Shown here: piece after piece, positions 7,708 through 16,389 of the stretch
Position numbering within the stretch: the first letter of the stretch is position 1
How the letters are laid out: each line of letters opens with the position of its first letter
Source of the DNA: Korarchaeum sp964519515
GTDB taxonomy: Archaea; Korarchaeota; Korarchaeia; Korarchaeales; Korarchaeaceae
Direction: 5' to 3'
Assembly (NCBI GenBank): GCA_964519515.1
Contig: CAZFIJ010000084.1
Coordinates: 1-38,801 of the forward strand
DNA length: 38,801 nucleotides
Translations under genes and position numbers: made by a program
The notes under the pieces: model-generated
Seen by the model: only the letters and a program-made list of their open reading frames with translations
The model's database searches: none
Told to the model about the DNA's origin: nothing

Positions 7708-10569
7708 AACTAACTCGTCTCCTCTCAGCTCCAATTTCTTCTCCTTGTGCATCCTCATGAATCTCTCAAGCGCCGCTATCCTGAAGCTCGGGGGGACCAT
7801 CGTGAGCATCATAGCTGGGGCCTTCCCCCAAACTCTCAGCATTATGTCTATCCTGTTCTCCACAGTTCCCCAATTTTCTCTGAATATTTTCTCTGCCTCT
7901 TTGATCTCCTCCGTCAGTACTCTAAGGGACTGCTTAACTGAATTCACTAACCTCTCGGCTTCCTCATAATTGCCCTCCTTGAGCCTAAGCTCAGCAGTAA
8001 CTAAGGACGATTCTGCATCAACTAACCTATATGGAGATAGTTCGAAGCCTAATAGCTCTTCTATATCAGCTAGTTTACTCTTAATCTCCTCAATCTTCAG
8101 GTTCAGATCCCTTATTTCCCTCTCAATGGATTCTATGAGTTCCACTGGCACGGCTCTCGGAACTTCCTCTCTCGGTAAAACCTCTGGTACCTCTAGTGGG
8201 ATCTCCTCTCTCGGTAAAATCTCGGGGACTTCTGGAGCTTCTATCCTCTCCTCTATGCTCTCCCACCCTAGTGAGATTTCCTCGGGATATTCCTCAGCTT
8301 CGGGAATCTCTTCTAGCTCTGGAGCTTCAACTACCTCCGGGACCCCCTTGGGGATCGGGGCTATTACCTCTACCTTCTTCGGCGGCCTGGGTCTCACTAA
8401 GAGGAGGGCGATCGCTAATGAGAGTAGCAAAAAGGCTAATGCCATCAGGTACTCCATCCTGATCTGTGGTATAGCTGATGTAACCGATGTAGTTGCGGTA
8501 GGTGTCGGTTGGAGTGTCTGGGTCACTTGAGGGGGCTTCACAATCATAACAGACTTAGAGGATTCTTCTATCTTAGTACCATTGCTCAGGAGAACCGATA
8601 TGAGCAGTTGGAGGCTCCCGTTCACCTTCGGCTTGATACTGAACCTCACTGTTTGGGACTCCCCGGCAGCTAGGGGTCTCGTCACCTTCTCATCACTCGA
8701 GTCACCGAGCTCCACTCTCACTAGGAACTGCTCACCCTCCCTGTATCTATTCACGAGAGTCACGTTCAAATCGAGGCTCTCGTTTAAGTTCAAACTCGAG
8801 GGAGATTCTATCGATTCTATGATCTTCCCCCTCTCTATCCTCATGTAGAGTATCTCATCCCGTAGTACTGAGCCATCCCCTATTAAGAGGATCCTCGTAT
8901 CCTCTGATAAACTCCTCGCGAAGCTTTCCAGCTCTGCCTCAAATTCTTCCCCGTAATTCGAGCTGATCTCCTTCGTGACCTCATCTATACCACTTCCAAT
9001 GAGCTTAAGGGTTAGTTTAGTAACGTTCCAACCATTGATGCCCCTCACTCTCACTGTAAACTTCTCGCCAACTATCACACTTCCCGGGGATTCGAAGCTC
9101 AAAGAAGGAGTTATTGCGGGCCTCGTGGTCGTAGTAACGGTAACTCCAGGTCTCATAGATATCCAATCCTCTATACTCATCCCGATTACTGCATTAGGCG
9201 GGAACTTGAAGCCCCCTAGGATTAAGCCTACCGCCCCTCTACCAGGTAGGAGAGTTGAAAACCTCGCTGAGCATTCCCCTGGTCCTATCGATCCTATTCC
9301 CTTTTCACCTATCTGATTGGCACTCTCGTCAAGTGTGTAAATCTTTAAGGGCTCTCTAGGTCCTGAGGAAGCTGTACTACACACATAACCCTCGATTAAG
9401 TAACCTCCACTCTCTTCCCTCAAATCCAAGATCTTTATAGTGAGTTCTGGGAATCTGAGTAGATGCAATACTCCTGAATAATCGAAGAGAGTTATGAGAT
9501 AGCTCTTACTCCTGGGGTCCTTGAATATAGAGGGATCGCTCCCGATCCCCCCTTCGATCCTGACCTCGGAGAGCATTATCCCGAGGGGGAAGTGGTACTC
9601 TCTCACTAATCCACCCTTTCCGAAATAAAATAGAGCATTCTCTATTATTATTGGCTGCCTTACTGGCTCGATCCATGTTTTTATCGATCTCTTGATCTCC
9701 ATCTTCCTCAGATCTATCTGATATATGATCCCATTCGATCCCACGAGCACAGCAGCTCCTCCCACGATTTGAAATTCTCCTCCTGGCACGCTATACCCCA
9801 GCTGATTCGAGAGATCGATCTTGGAAAGATAAGTTCCTTTATTCACATCCATCAGTACCAATGTCTTATTCTCAAGCAAAATCGCTAGATAACTTGAGCT
9901 CGCACCGAACGCCTCTATCCTCTGGTTCAATTTCCTCTCCCATAGGACCTCTCCCTTGTAGCTTAGGAGGGCCAGATCCGCCTTCCCTAGGACGAGTAAA
10001 TTACCGCCCAAGTTCTTGAGGAAATCTATCCTGAATGTTAGGTTTTTTAACCAGAGTTCCGCTCTCGACCTTATATCGAACGCTCGAATCGAGCTCTGGA
10101 GGGGCAGGAATACGGTCCTACCATCCCCAGCGTACTCAGGCTGGACCCCAGCTGATGTCGACGGTAGAGTTACACCGTATATCCTCAACCCTCCATTCAC
10201 AGCATCCAATGCCCTCAGCTCAGGAGCTTCGGTTAGAGCTATTACCCAAGCTTCCTTCTTCGTTGGACTGAGCGGGACATCCGGGACTAGGAGGAGCGGA
10301 GTGGCTATGAAACCACCGACGTTCCGTGACCAAAGCACTTTACCATCTGTTGAGACAGCTATTACATCGCTCCCCTGACCTCCTGTTACGTAAATCGTGT
10401 AATTGTGTACTATGGGCTTTGGGATGCTGAACATGGGTTTTGAACTGTAAATCCTCAAACTAAAGACTTCTGAGGGGGAGAAATCATGACAATAAACGCT
10501 TAATGTATTAGCGTTTGCTAGCAACAGTATTATAATGAGGGCTAGCGCTCTCTTCATGACTATCTTCAT
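7693..10569 (-). CDS. Secreted, membrane-anchored beta-propeller protein with cytoplasmic coiled coil
   Basis: The protein has 958 aa and I recognise no named family over its full length. An N-terminal signal peptide (MKIVMKRALALIIILLLANA) leads into about 380 residues of repeated beta strands typical of a PQQ/quinoprotein-like propeller (VSTDGKVLW, YKGEVLWERK). Two or three immunoglobulin/CARDB-like beta domains follow, then a Thr/Pro-rich linker, one transmembrane helix near residues 704-725 and a basic stop-transfer (RPRPPKK). The tail after the membrane is Glu/Pro-rich with a 13-residue repeat (EVPEILPREEIPL, EVPEVLPREEVPR). A long coiled coil spans about 808-900, and a final helical segment has a conserved look. 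The topology suggests an outside sensor or scaffold and an inside partner-binding tail. It is a single-gene unit, and ATG 10557 is an alternative start. Confidence 0.75.
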   Translation of the reverse strand: MKIVMKRALALIIILLLANANTLSVYCHDFSPSEVFSLRIYSSKPMFSIPKPIVHNYTIYVTGGQGSDVIAVSTDGKVLWSRNVGGFIATPLLLVPDVPLSPTKKEAWVIALTEAPELRALDAVNGGLRIYGVTLPSTSAGVQPEYAGDGRTVFLPLQSSIRAFDIRSRAELWLKNLTFRIDFLKNLGGNLLVLGKADLALLSYKGEVLWERKLNQRIEAFGASSSYLAILLENKTLVLMDVNKGTYLSKIDLSNQLGYSVPGGEFQIVGGAAVLVGSNGIIYQIDLRKMEIKRSIKTWIEPVRQPIIIENALFYFGKGGLVREYHFPLGIMLSEVRIEGGIGSDPSIFKDPRSKSYLITLFDYSGVLHLLRFPELTIKILDLREESGGYLIEGYVCSTASSGPREPLKIYTLDESANQIGEKGIGSIGPGECSARFSTLLPGRGAVGLILGGFKFPPNAVIGMSIEDWISMRPGVTVTTTTRPAITPSLSFESPGSVIVGEKFTVRVRGINGWNVTKLTLKLIGSGIDEVTKEISSNYGEEFEAELESFARSLSEDTRILLIGDGSVLRDEILYMRIERGKIIESIESPSSLNLNESLDLNVTLVNRYREGEQFLVRVELGDSSDEKVTRPLAAGESQTVRFSIKPKVNGSLQLLISVLLSNGTKIEESSKSVMIVKPPQVTQTLQPTPTATTSVTSAIPQIRMEYLMALAFLLLSLAIALLLVRPRPPKKVEVIAPIPKGVPEVVEAPELEEIPEAEEYPEEISLGWESIEERIEAPEVPEILPREEIPLEVPEVLPREEVPRAVPVELIESIEREIRDLNLKIEEIKSKLADIEELLGFELSPYRLVDAESSLVTAELRLKEGNYEEAERLVNSVKQSLRVLTEEIKEAEKIFRENWGTVENRIDIMLRVWGKAPAMMLTMVPPSFRIAALERFMRMHKEKKLELRGDELVLISG
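8165..8219 (-). repeat. Two copies of a 39-nt (13-codon) in-gene repeat
   Basis: The string tcctctctcggtaaaa occurs at 8165-8180 and again at 8204-8219, 39 nt apart. It encodes the two copies of the VPE(I/V)LPREE(I/V)P motif in the Glu/Pro-rich tail of the membrane protein. Confidence 0.8.
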
Positions 10570-10639
10570 TTTATAGAAGCGACTTCCTTTAAAAGAGATT
10601 CTCCCCTTTTAATGCGTGGATATTATTCGTATATGTCCT

Positions 10640-10651
10640 CTCGAGCTCGAG
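10640..10651. repeat. 12-bp perfect palindrome after gltX
   Basis: The sequence ctcgagctcgag lies in the 84-nt gap between the start of the 958-aa gene and the gltX stop. It has no loop and no T-tract, so it is not a convincing terminator. Confidence 0.4.
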
Positions 10652-10653
10652 CC

Positions 10654-12363
10654 TCAATCATGCGATAATATGAAGGTCAGAGGGTCCCTTCTGTCCAATC
10701 TAACGAAACCAATCCTCACGAACTGGACTATTTCGCCCTCCCTTATTCCCTTCAAGGCCGGCTCACCGTAGCCCCCGAGCATCCTGAAGCTATATGGGCT
10801 CTCAGGGACGAAGAGCCTAGCAGGGACTCCACTTTTGACTGGTGCCCACTGGATTATTTTTACCCCCTTAACTCTCTGTTCCTCACTCACTCTGAGGGAG
10901 ACCTCATCGGGATTCACGCTCCTGATAGTTACGTTAACCAAGCCCCTTAACCTGAGTTCATCCCCCGGCTTCAAGCCATCTAGATCCGACGATGCTATGA
11001 AGACCTCGCTCTCATCGAGCCTTATCTCCCTCTTCCTCTTTGAATCGGGATGGACCTCGACTTGAGCTATTACTGGCGGGTTTAGGCCCTCTATCTTAGC
11101 TTTCATCGGGTTGGGAACGAACATGTACCTCTCAGCTATAGGATCCAGAATCTTCCTGTTTATCGAAGCTATAGCCTCCATGTTGATAGTAGCATCTACT
11201 TTACTGGGGCCTAGTTCATAGAAGAACCTGACTATAGCTCTGGGAGTTATCCCCCTCCTGAAGAGTCCCCTCAGCGTAGGTATCCTCGGGTCATCCCATC
11301 CCTCGAGGATCCCGCTCTCCACCAAAGGCCTTATGTACCTCTTGGAGAGAGGTATCCCTTCCACAGTTATCCTGCCGAATTGGATCATCTCATATTCCCT
11401 TAACCCCAGAGCTCTCACTATATGCCTCTGGACATCTACATGGGGCTCGAATTCCTTACTCCTGAAAGCATGAGTCACGCCCGTTAACGAGTCCATAACG
11501 CTAACTGAGAAGTCATAGACTGGGTAAACCCTGTACTTATCCCCGTGTATCGGGTGCTCAGCTTCTATCACTCTGAATATCCCGGGATCCCTCATCGTGA
11601 CATTAGGATGTTTCATATCGGTCTTGAGCCTGAGATGAGCCTCCCCCTCCCTGAAACCGCCGTTGAGCATCCTCTCCCAAAGTTCCAAATTCCTCTCGAT
11701 CGGTTGATCCCTGTGATCGCAACTAACCCCGAGCTTCCTCCTCTTCCTGACCTCGGCCGCGGGGCATGTGCAAACGTAAGCCTTACCGCTCTCTATGAGC
11801 TTCTTAGCGAGAGCGTACATCTCATCTAAGTAATAGGACTCTATTATCTCCTCATCCCACTTACCGGGAGAGAGGCCGAGCTCCTCCTCACAAGCCTCGA
11901 GAAGGCGGGAGAATTCGTTCCTTATGGCTTCATAGTACTCGAGCCTCTCCACTCTAGGGTTAGTGTCCTCGAACCTCAGGAGGAATTTGCCCTCGTAGAG
12001 CCTAGCGTATATGAAGGGGACGAGTAGCCCTTTAGCATGCCCAAGCGTGGGATAACCGTTGGGCTCTGGTGCCACCCTAGTAACGACTTTTCCTCTCTCC
12101 GCTTTAGGTAGATCGGGCCATTTCCTCACCTCCTCCTTCTTCTCCTTCCTCACCTCCCCTACCATGCCCTGGAGCGCTTCCTTAGGCATCTCATTCACTA
12201 CTCGCACCACTTCCTCCACTAGAGGGATCAGTTCCTTCACGTTTTGTTTCAGATCCGGCCTTATGTATAATATTTTTCCTATTACAGCTTTAGTATCAGC
12301 TTTCCCATACTTAAGGGCATTCTCAGCAGCTAATCTCATTATTAGATCTTTCACATCCTCCAT
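10654..12363 (-). CDS. gltX: Glutamyl-tRNA synthetase, archaeal type
   Basis: The protein has 569 aa and charges tRNA-Glu, and in most archaea also tRNA-Gln before transamidation. It has an archaeal N-terminal helical extension (about 1-90), the class I HIGH motif as PNGYPTLGHA (101-110) and the KMSKS motif as PLSKR near residue 340. The beta-barrel anticodon-binding domain at the C-terminus is of the GlnRS/archaeal GluRS kind, ending in the EIVQFVRIGF strand. The Cys-rich stretch CTCPA...C in the insertion is common in this group. The ATG start is divergent from the methyltransferase gene, with a shared AT-rich promoter core at 12391-12402. No GlnRS or amidotransferase gene lies in the window. 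Confidence 0.95.
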   Translation of the reverse strand: MEDVKDLIMRLAAENALKYGKADTKAVIGKILYIRPDLKQNVKELIPLVEEVVRVVNEMPKEALQGMVGEVRKEKKEEVRKWPDLPKAERGKVVTRVAPEPNGYPTLGHAKGLLVPFIYARLYEGKFLLRFEDTNPRVERLEYYEAIRNEFSRLLEACEEELGLSPGKWDEEIIESYYLDEMYALAKKLIESGKAYVCTCPAAEVRKRRKLGVSCDHRDQPIERNLELWERMLNGGFREGEAHLRLKTDMKHPNVTMRDPGIFRVIEAEHPIHGDKYRVYPVYDFSVSVMDSLTGVTHAFRSKEFEPHVDVQRHIVRALGLREYEMIQFGRITVEGIPLSKRYIRPLVESGILEGWDDPRIPTLRGLFRRGITPRAIVRFFYELGPSKVDATINMEAIASINRKILDPIAERYMFVPNPMKAKIEGLNPPVIAQVEVHPDSKRKREIRLDESEVFIASSDLDGLKPGDELRLRGLVNVTIRSVNPDEVSLRVSEEQRVKGVKIIQWAPVKSGVPARLFVPESPYSFRMLGGYGEPALKGIREGEIVQFVRIGFVRLDRRDPLTFILSHD

Positions 12364-12390
12364 GATGATCGTGTATGCTCGAGCTCCAAC

Positions 12391-12402
12391 GATATTAAAT
12401 TG
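12391..12402. promoter_or_regulatory. Shared divergent TATA region of gltX and the m5C methyltransferase gene
   Basis: The sequence gatattaaattg is nearly symmetrical. Read on the plus strand it lies about 25 nt before the ATG at 12421. Read on the minus strand (CAATTTAATATC) it lies about 33 nt before the gltX ATG at 12363. It is the only TATA-like sequence in the gap. Confidence 0.5.
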
Positions 12403-12420
12403 AGCCCGTCCCTATTCGTG

Positions 12421-13368
12421 ATGGAATACGGTATACCCGATGACTTGATAAAACCTGAGTTCGAGAGGAGGTATAGAGAGCTCCTAGGGGATGAATATGA
12501 GACCTTCCTATCATTCATGGCTAAGAGACCAGTTCCGAGCGTAAGGATCAACCCTATGAAAGTCGATCCCGGATGGCTCCTCTCAGTCCTGAGAGCTAGT
12601 GGATGGGAACTCTCCCAGATACCCTGGTACGAACACGGCTATAGGGTAATGAGAGGGCCTGAAAGACTTGGGAACACAGAATGGCATCAGTTAGGCCTTT
12701 ATTATGTCCAAGAAGCTGCATCAATGGTGCCTCCTGTTCTCCTCTCGCCTAAGCCCGGTGAAAGGGTATTGGATTTAGCAGCCTCCCCTGGATCGAAGAC
12801 GACGCAGATATCGGAGATGATGCGATATAAGGGGTTAATCGTAGCTAATGATGTGAGCCCAGAGAGAGTAGATTCCCTATCATCTAACGTACAGAGGATG
12901 GGTTCTATGAATGTGGTGATCACTATGTTCGATGGTAGGAGAGCCCCTGATGTACTGGGCAGGGATTCCTTCGATAAGGTACTCTTGGACAGCCCTTGCA
13001 GCTCACTCGGGGAGGTGAGGAGGAGCTGGGGGGCTTTAGTTAGGTGGAGTCCCAGGAATGTCGAGAAGATATCGAGGCTCCAAGTCTCCCTGGCTAAAGC
13101 GGCTTATGAGACCTTGAAGCCCGGGGGGCTGATGGTCTACTCGACTTGCACGTTCGAGCCGAAGGAGAACGAGTGGGTCGTTTATAAATTGCTCCAGATC
13201 GGAGCGGTAATTGAGGAGCCTGAAGTTAAGGGATTGATTTGGAGGAAGGGGTTGAGGAAATGGATGGATTGGGATTTCGGGAAAGAGATGGAGAAGTGTA
13301 TGAGGATATATCCTCAGGACAACGATACGATAGGGTTCTTCATAGCGGTCCTGAGGAAGCCAGGGTGA
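12421..13368 (+). CDS. NOL1/NOP2/Sun-family RNA m5C methyltransferase
   Basis: The protein has 315 aa from the ATG at 12421. I prefer this to the TTG at 12400, because the TATA at 12391-12402 places the transcript start near 12421, giving a leaderless mRNA. The N-terminal region (SVRINPMKV) is typical of the family. SAM-binding motifs VLDLAASPGSKTTQ and NDVSPER follow, then motif IV DSPCSS (around 188-193, with the release Cys) and motif VI STCTFEP (around 241-247, with the nucleophilic Cys). It makes 5-methylcytosine in tRNA or rRNA. The protein stops after the methyltransferase core. The PUA-like domain that follows in RsmF-type relatives is encoded by the next gene, which overlaps by 4 nt. 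Confidence 0.88.
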   Translation: MEYGIPDDLIKPEFERRYRELLGDEYETFLSFMAKRPVPSVRINPMKVDPGWLLSVLRASGWELSQIPWYEHGYRVMRGPERLGNTEWHQLGLYYVQEAASMVPPVLLSPKPGERVLDLAASPGSKTTQISEMMRYKGLIVANDVSPERVDSLSSNVQRMGSMNVVITMFDGRRAPDVLGRDSFDKVLLDSPCSSLGEVRRSWGALVRWSPRNVEKISRLQVSLAKAAYETLKPGGLMVYSTCTFEPKENEWVVYKLLQIGAVIEEPEVKGLIWRKGLRKWMDWDFGKEMEKCMRIYPQDNDTIGFFIAVLRKPG

Positions 13369-13775
13369 AAGAGTTCTTAGAATGGGTGAGGGATTGGTTC
13401 GGATCTGAGATCTCAGGGGTAGAATTATTCCCATCTGGGAAGGATAAGATCAGAGCTTGCTCCCCTGAGGCGAAAGTTGAGATTAGTAATGTCTTCCTGA
13501 GGGGAGTCTACGTAGCGAAGAGAGCTCCTTATGGCTTCATAATAAGCATAGAGGGGTCCTTCCTCATAGGGAGGAGTGCGAAGAAGCATTTAGTGGATCT
13601 CAGCGAGTCGGATTTCAAGAAGTGGATGCGTGGAGATGATATAGAGTTGAAGCTACCTGAGAAGGGTGTCTATATAGTGAGATACGGTGAGGCCTTCGCG
13701 GGCTCCGGATATTACGATGGGAGAGTCCTCAGGAACCTGATACCGAAAGTGAGGACGCTCGAGAGGGAGGGGTAG
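13365..13775 (+). CDS. Stand-alone PUA-like domain protein (RsmF/NIP7 C-terminal type)
   Basis: The protein has 136 aa. I place the start at the GTG at 13365, which overlaps the TGA of the methyltransferase gene. A longer open frame to 13239 lies inside that gene and is probably not translated. The C-terminal half, IYIVRYGEAFAGSGYYDGR-like followed by NLIPK, resembles the PUA-like domain at the C-terminus of RsmF/YebU rRNA methyltransferases and of NIP7-related proteins. It probably binds RNA and acts with the methyltransferase encoded just upstream, as the 4-nt overlap implies. The assignment rests on pattern and context, and no catalytic residues are seen. Confidence 0.65.
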   Translation: MKEFLEWVRDWFGSEISGVELFPSGKDKIRACSPEAKVEISNVFLRGVYVAKRAPYGFIISIEGSFLIGRSAKKHLVDLSESDFKKWMRGDDIELKLPEKGVYIVRYGEAFAGSGYYDGRVLRNLIPKVRTLEREG

Positions 13776-13776
13776 C

Positions 13777-13786
13777 AAAGTTTATC
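13777..13786 (+). promoter_or_regulatory. Possible TATA box of guaB
   Basis: The sequence aaagtttatc is centred about 27 nt before the ATG at 13809. A Shine-Dalgarno-like gagggga at 13794-13800 is also present, so guaB may be translated either from a leaderless mRNA or by read-through from the upstream genes. Confidence 0.4.
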
Positions 13787-13808
13787 ATGAGCTGAGGGGA
13801 ATCTATTT

Positions 13809-15239
13809 ATGCGGATAGATAAGTTTGAGTTCGCGTTCACATTCAACGATGTGATACTCCTACCCGGGAAGACTGAGGTAGAGCCCTCCAATGTAGATTT
13901 AACCACGAGGATCGGGAATATAGACTTGAGTATCCCCATACTCTCGTCCCCGATGGATACCGTGACGGAAGAGGAGATGGCTATCGCGATGGCCAGGATG
14001 GGGGGTTTGGGGATACTACACAGGAACTGCAGCGTTGAGGAACAAGTGAGCATGGCGAAAGCTGTTAAGAGAGCAGAGTCATTCATAATAAGGGATGTCA
14101 TAACTGTATCTCCTGAGGACAGCGTTGAAGAAGCGAGGAGGTTGATGAGGGAGCACGGTATCTCGGGCCTCCCCGTGATAGTCGGGAAGAAGCTAGTAGG
14201 GATAGTGACCCGAAGAGACGTTTACTTCGCTGAGAATGGGAACCTTCTCGTTAAAGATATAATGACAAAGGATCCAATTACTGTTGGTCCTGAAATAACA
14301 CCTCAAGAAGCTAGAAAAATAATGGCAAGGTATAAGATAGAGAAACTCCCTGTCGTGAGTGAATCAGGCGAGCTCATAGGCCTAGTGACTGCTAAGGACG
14401 TATTCTATAGGGAATCCCATCCATTCGCTACTAGGGATGAGGAAGGGAGGCTTAGAGTGGGTGCTGCGATCTCACCATTCGACATAGATAGAGCGAAGAC
14501 GCTAGCACCTTATGTAGATGTCTTAGTGACAGATGTAGCTCATTTCCACAATGAGAACGTTATAAGTGCGACTAAGAGGATAATAGATGAAGTTGAAGTC
14601 CCAGTGATCGCGGGGAATATAGGGACTTATGAGGCAGCTGAAGAGGCGATAACTAGACTCGATATAATAGGGCTCAGAGTCGGGATAGGTAGCGGTAGCA
14701 TATGCACCACTGGTGAGGTCACTGGAGTGGCTGCGCCCACCCTCTATGCGGTGGCTTCAGCTAGTGAAGCCGTCAGGAAGTACTCGAAGGATGTAGCTAT
14801 AATAGCTGACGGTGGGGTGAGGGGGCCTGGTGAAGCAGCTAAAGCTTTCGCATTAGGAGCGGATGCTGTCATGCTCGGATACGCTCTCGCTGGCACGAAG
14901 GAATCGCCGGGGTCTACGATGATGATAGGGGGGAAGATGTACAAGATATACAGGGGAATGGGGAGTCCATCAGCTAGATCGAAGAGGTTCGCTATTGATA
15001 GGTATAGTAAGCCCTCGAAGGATATAGCTGAGGGAATAGAGGGCTTAGTCCCGTACAGGGGCGATGTCACTACAGTAGTTGATAGGTTCATAGCCGGGCT
15101 CAAGGCAGCTTTCGGTTACGTAGGGGCAGCCAACATAAATGAGATGAAATCAAAAGCTAGGATAGCGTTGATCTCCCATAGCGGGATGAGTGAGATAGCT
15201 CCACATGATGTCAAGCCACTAGAGAAGATCTCGGATTGA
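13809..15239 (+). CDS. guaB: Inosine-5'-monophosphate dehydrogenase
   Basis: The protein has 476 aa, the normal length. It oxidises IMP to XMP with NAD, the committed step of GMP synthesis. The TIM barrel (FNDVILLPGKTEV, SSPMDTVTE) is interrupted by two CBS domains (about residues 95-205). The catalytic Cys299 sits in GSGSICTTG, where the usual Arg after CTT is Gly. The flap YRGMGSPSAR and the RY pair in IDRYSK, found in IMPDH but not in GMP reductase, are present, as is EGIEGLVPYRG. Start at ATG 13809, 33 nt after the PUA gene, possibly co-transcribed. Confidence 0.92.
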   Translation: MRIDKFEFAFTFNDVILLPGKTEVEPSNVDLTTRIGNIDLSIPILSSPMDTVTEEEMAIAMARMGGLGILHRNCSVEEQVSMAKAVKRAESFIIRDVITVSPEDSVEEARRLMREHGISGLPVIVGKKLVGIVTRRDVYFAENGNLLVKDIMTKDPITVGPEITPQEARKIMARYKIEKLPVVSESGELIGLVTAKDVFYRESHPFATRDEEGRLRVGAAISPFDIDRAKTLAPYVDVLVTDVAHFHNENVISATKRIIDEVEVPVIAGNIGTYEAAEEAITRLDIIGLRVGIGSGSICTTGEVTGVAAPTLYAVASASEAVRKYSKDVAIIADGGVRGPGEAAKAFALGADAVMLGYALAGTKESPGSTMMIGGKMYKIYRGMGSPSARSKRFAIDRYSKPSKDIAEGIEGLVPYRGDVTTVVDRFIAGLKAAFGYVGAANINEMKSKARIALISHSGMSEIAPHDVKPLEKISD

Positions 15240-16298
15240 TTAAAAGCTCCTCTCGACGAGGAAGTCAGCTAACTCCCTTATCTTATCCTTATAAACGTTT
15301 TCCGGCAATAGATCTTTGATATCCTCCCAGGAGTCCATGACTATCTTCCTAGCCACATCCCTCGCATATTCAATAGCCCCGTGCCTCTCCATTATAGATA
15401 TAGCTTCCTTTATGAGCTCCCTATCGCTCGTGTGCATAGATAGTATCTCCTTGAGCCTCCTCCTCTCTCCCTCACTCGCCCTGGAGAGAGTAACTATGAC
15501 CATGAGCGTTATCTTCCCCTCCCTTATATCCTCGCCGAATTCCTTACCCAAGCTCTCAGCACTCCTCAGATTCAATATATCATCTTGGATTTGGAATGCT
15601 ACCCCTATGGACTCCGCGAATTTCCCTATTCTCCTCTCCTCCCCCTCACTGAGATCAGCAGCTATAGCTGCGAATCTCGCTGCCATCCTCGGAAGTACTC
15701 CGGTCTTGTTAGCGCACATCTCCAAGTAATGCTCAACCCCCACTGTCTCGGGATCCCTCAAGCCTCTATGCCACCCTATATCGGTCGCTTGTCCTATGTG
15801 TATCCTTATCATATCCTCGAGGTAGGCGTTAACTAACCTCTTATACTTCAACTCATCCACATCCATCTCCATTAGGATCCTCAAGGGGAGGAAGTACATA
15901 GCTGAAGAGAGGTTCACAGCTATATCCAACCCATATTTTATGTGTATAGCCTTATCCCCCCTCCTGACTTCAGCCCCATCCTCTATATCATCTGCTATCA
16001 GAGAACCATTGTGGAGGAGCTCTATTATCACAGCTAGGTCCTTGTACCTCTCCAGATCCACACCTAAGTTCTTGGAGAGGACTAGGAATAACCAAGGCCT
16101 CCATCTCTTTCCCCCTCTAGATAGTAGATCCCACATCGGCTCGAAGATAGCTTTTTCCACAGTTATAGCATCATAGCCATGCGATCTCTTCCCCATTAGC
16201 CACTCCAGATATTCCTCACCGATTCTCCTTGGGAAATATCTTTCCATTAAGGCATCCAGCCATTCCCTAGCCTCCTTGAGCTCCCTCTCTATTTCCAT
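15240..16298 (-). CDS. idsA: Polyprenyl diphosphate synthase (geranylgeranyl-type, lipid biosynthesis)
   Basis: I set the start at the ATG at 16298 (352 aa), which has a strong Shine-Dalgarno GGGGAGGTGA 4 nt upstream. The open frame extends to 16376 without such support. The enzyme joins isopentenyl diphosphate units to an allylic diphosphate, giving the C20 chain for archaeal ether lipids. Key motifs are GGKRWRPW (62-69), the first Asp-rich motif DDIED (103-107), and the second Asp-rich region DDILN (239-243), whose last Asp is Asn here. The fifth residue before the first Asp is Gly98 rather than an aromatic residue, which in this family tends to permit chains longer than C15. Product length is an inference. 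Confidence 0.88.
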   Translation of the reverse strand: MEIERELKEAREWLDALMERYFPRRIGEEYLEWLMGKRSHGYDAITVEKAIFEPMWDLLSRGGKRWRPWLFLVLSKNLGVDLERYKDLAVIIELLHNGSLIADDIEDGAEVRRGDKAIHIKYGLDIAVNLSSAMYFLPLRILMEMDVDELKYKRLVNAYLEDMIRIHIGQATDIGWHRGLRDPETVGVEHYLEMCANKTGVLPRMAARFAAIAADLSEGEERRIGKFAESIGVAFQIQDDILNLRSAESLGKEFGEDIREGKITLMVIVTLSRASEGERRRLKEILSMHTSDRELIKEAISIMERHGAIEYARDVARKIVMDSWEDIKDLLPENVYKDKIRELADFLVERSF

Positions 16299-16302
16299 GC
16301 GT

Positions 16303-16312
16303 TCACCTCCCC
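16303..16312 (-). promoter_or_regulatory. Strong Shine-Dalgarno deciding the idsA start
   Basis: The minus-strand sequence GGGGAGGTGA lies 4 nt before the ATG at 16298. This fixes the start 26 codons inside the longest open frame. Confidence 0.75.
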
Positions 16313-16329
16313 TAGCTCCTCCCTCAACG

Positions 16330-16339
16330 TATAAATATT
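16330..16339 (-). promoter_or_regulatory. TATA box of idsA
   Basis: The plus-strand sequence tataaatatt (minus AATATTTATA) is centred about 37 nt before the chosen ATG. This predicts a transcript start at the beginning of the Shine-Dalgarno. Confidence 0.55.
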
Positions 16340-16389
16340 TAGAGCTCAACTCCAGGATGTAAGATGAAACTTTCAAAGAGTAATCGAGC

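Noticed and set aside
7970..8530. 186-aa Ser/Gly-rich plus-strand open frame
   Set aside because: It is the mirror of the Glu/Pro-rich tail and membrane helix of the 958-aa protein and has no start signal.
10634..10647. A 13-nt string (ctcgagaggacat) shared with 37037-37049
   Set aside because: In a window of this size many chance matches of this length are expected, and the contexts are unrelated.
13239..13364. N-terminal extension of the PUA-like gene
   Set aside because: It lies within the methyltransferase gene in another frame; the GTG at 13365 gives the usual 4-nt operon overlap and a protein limited to the domain.
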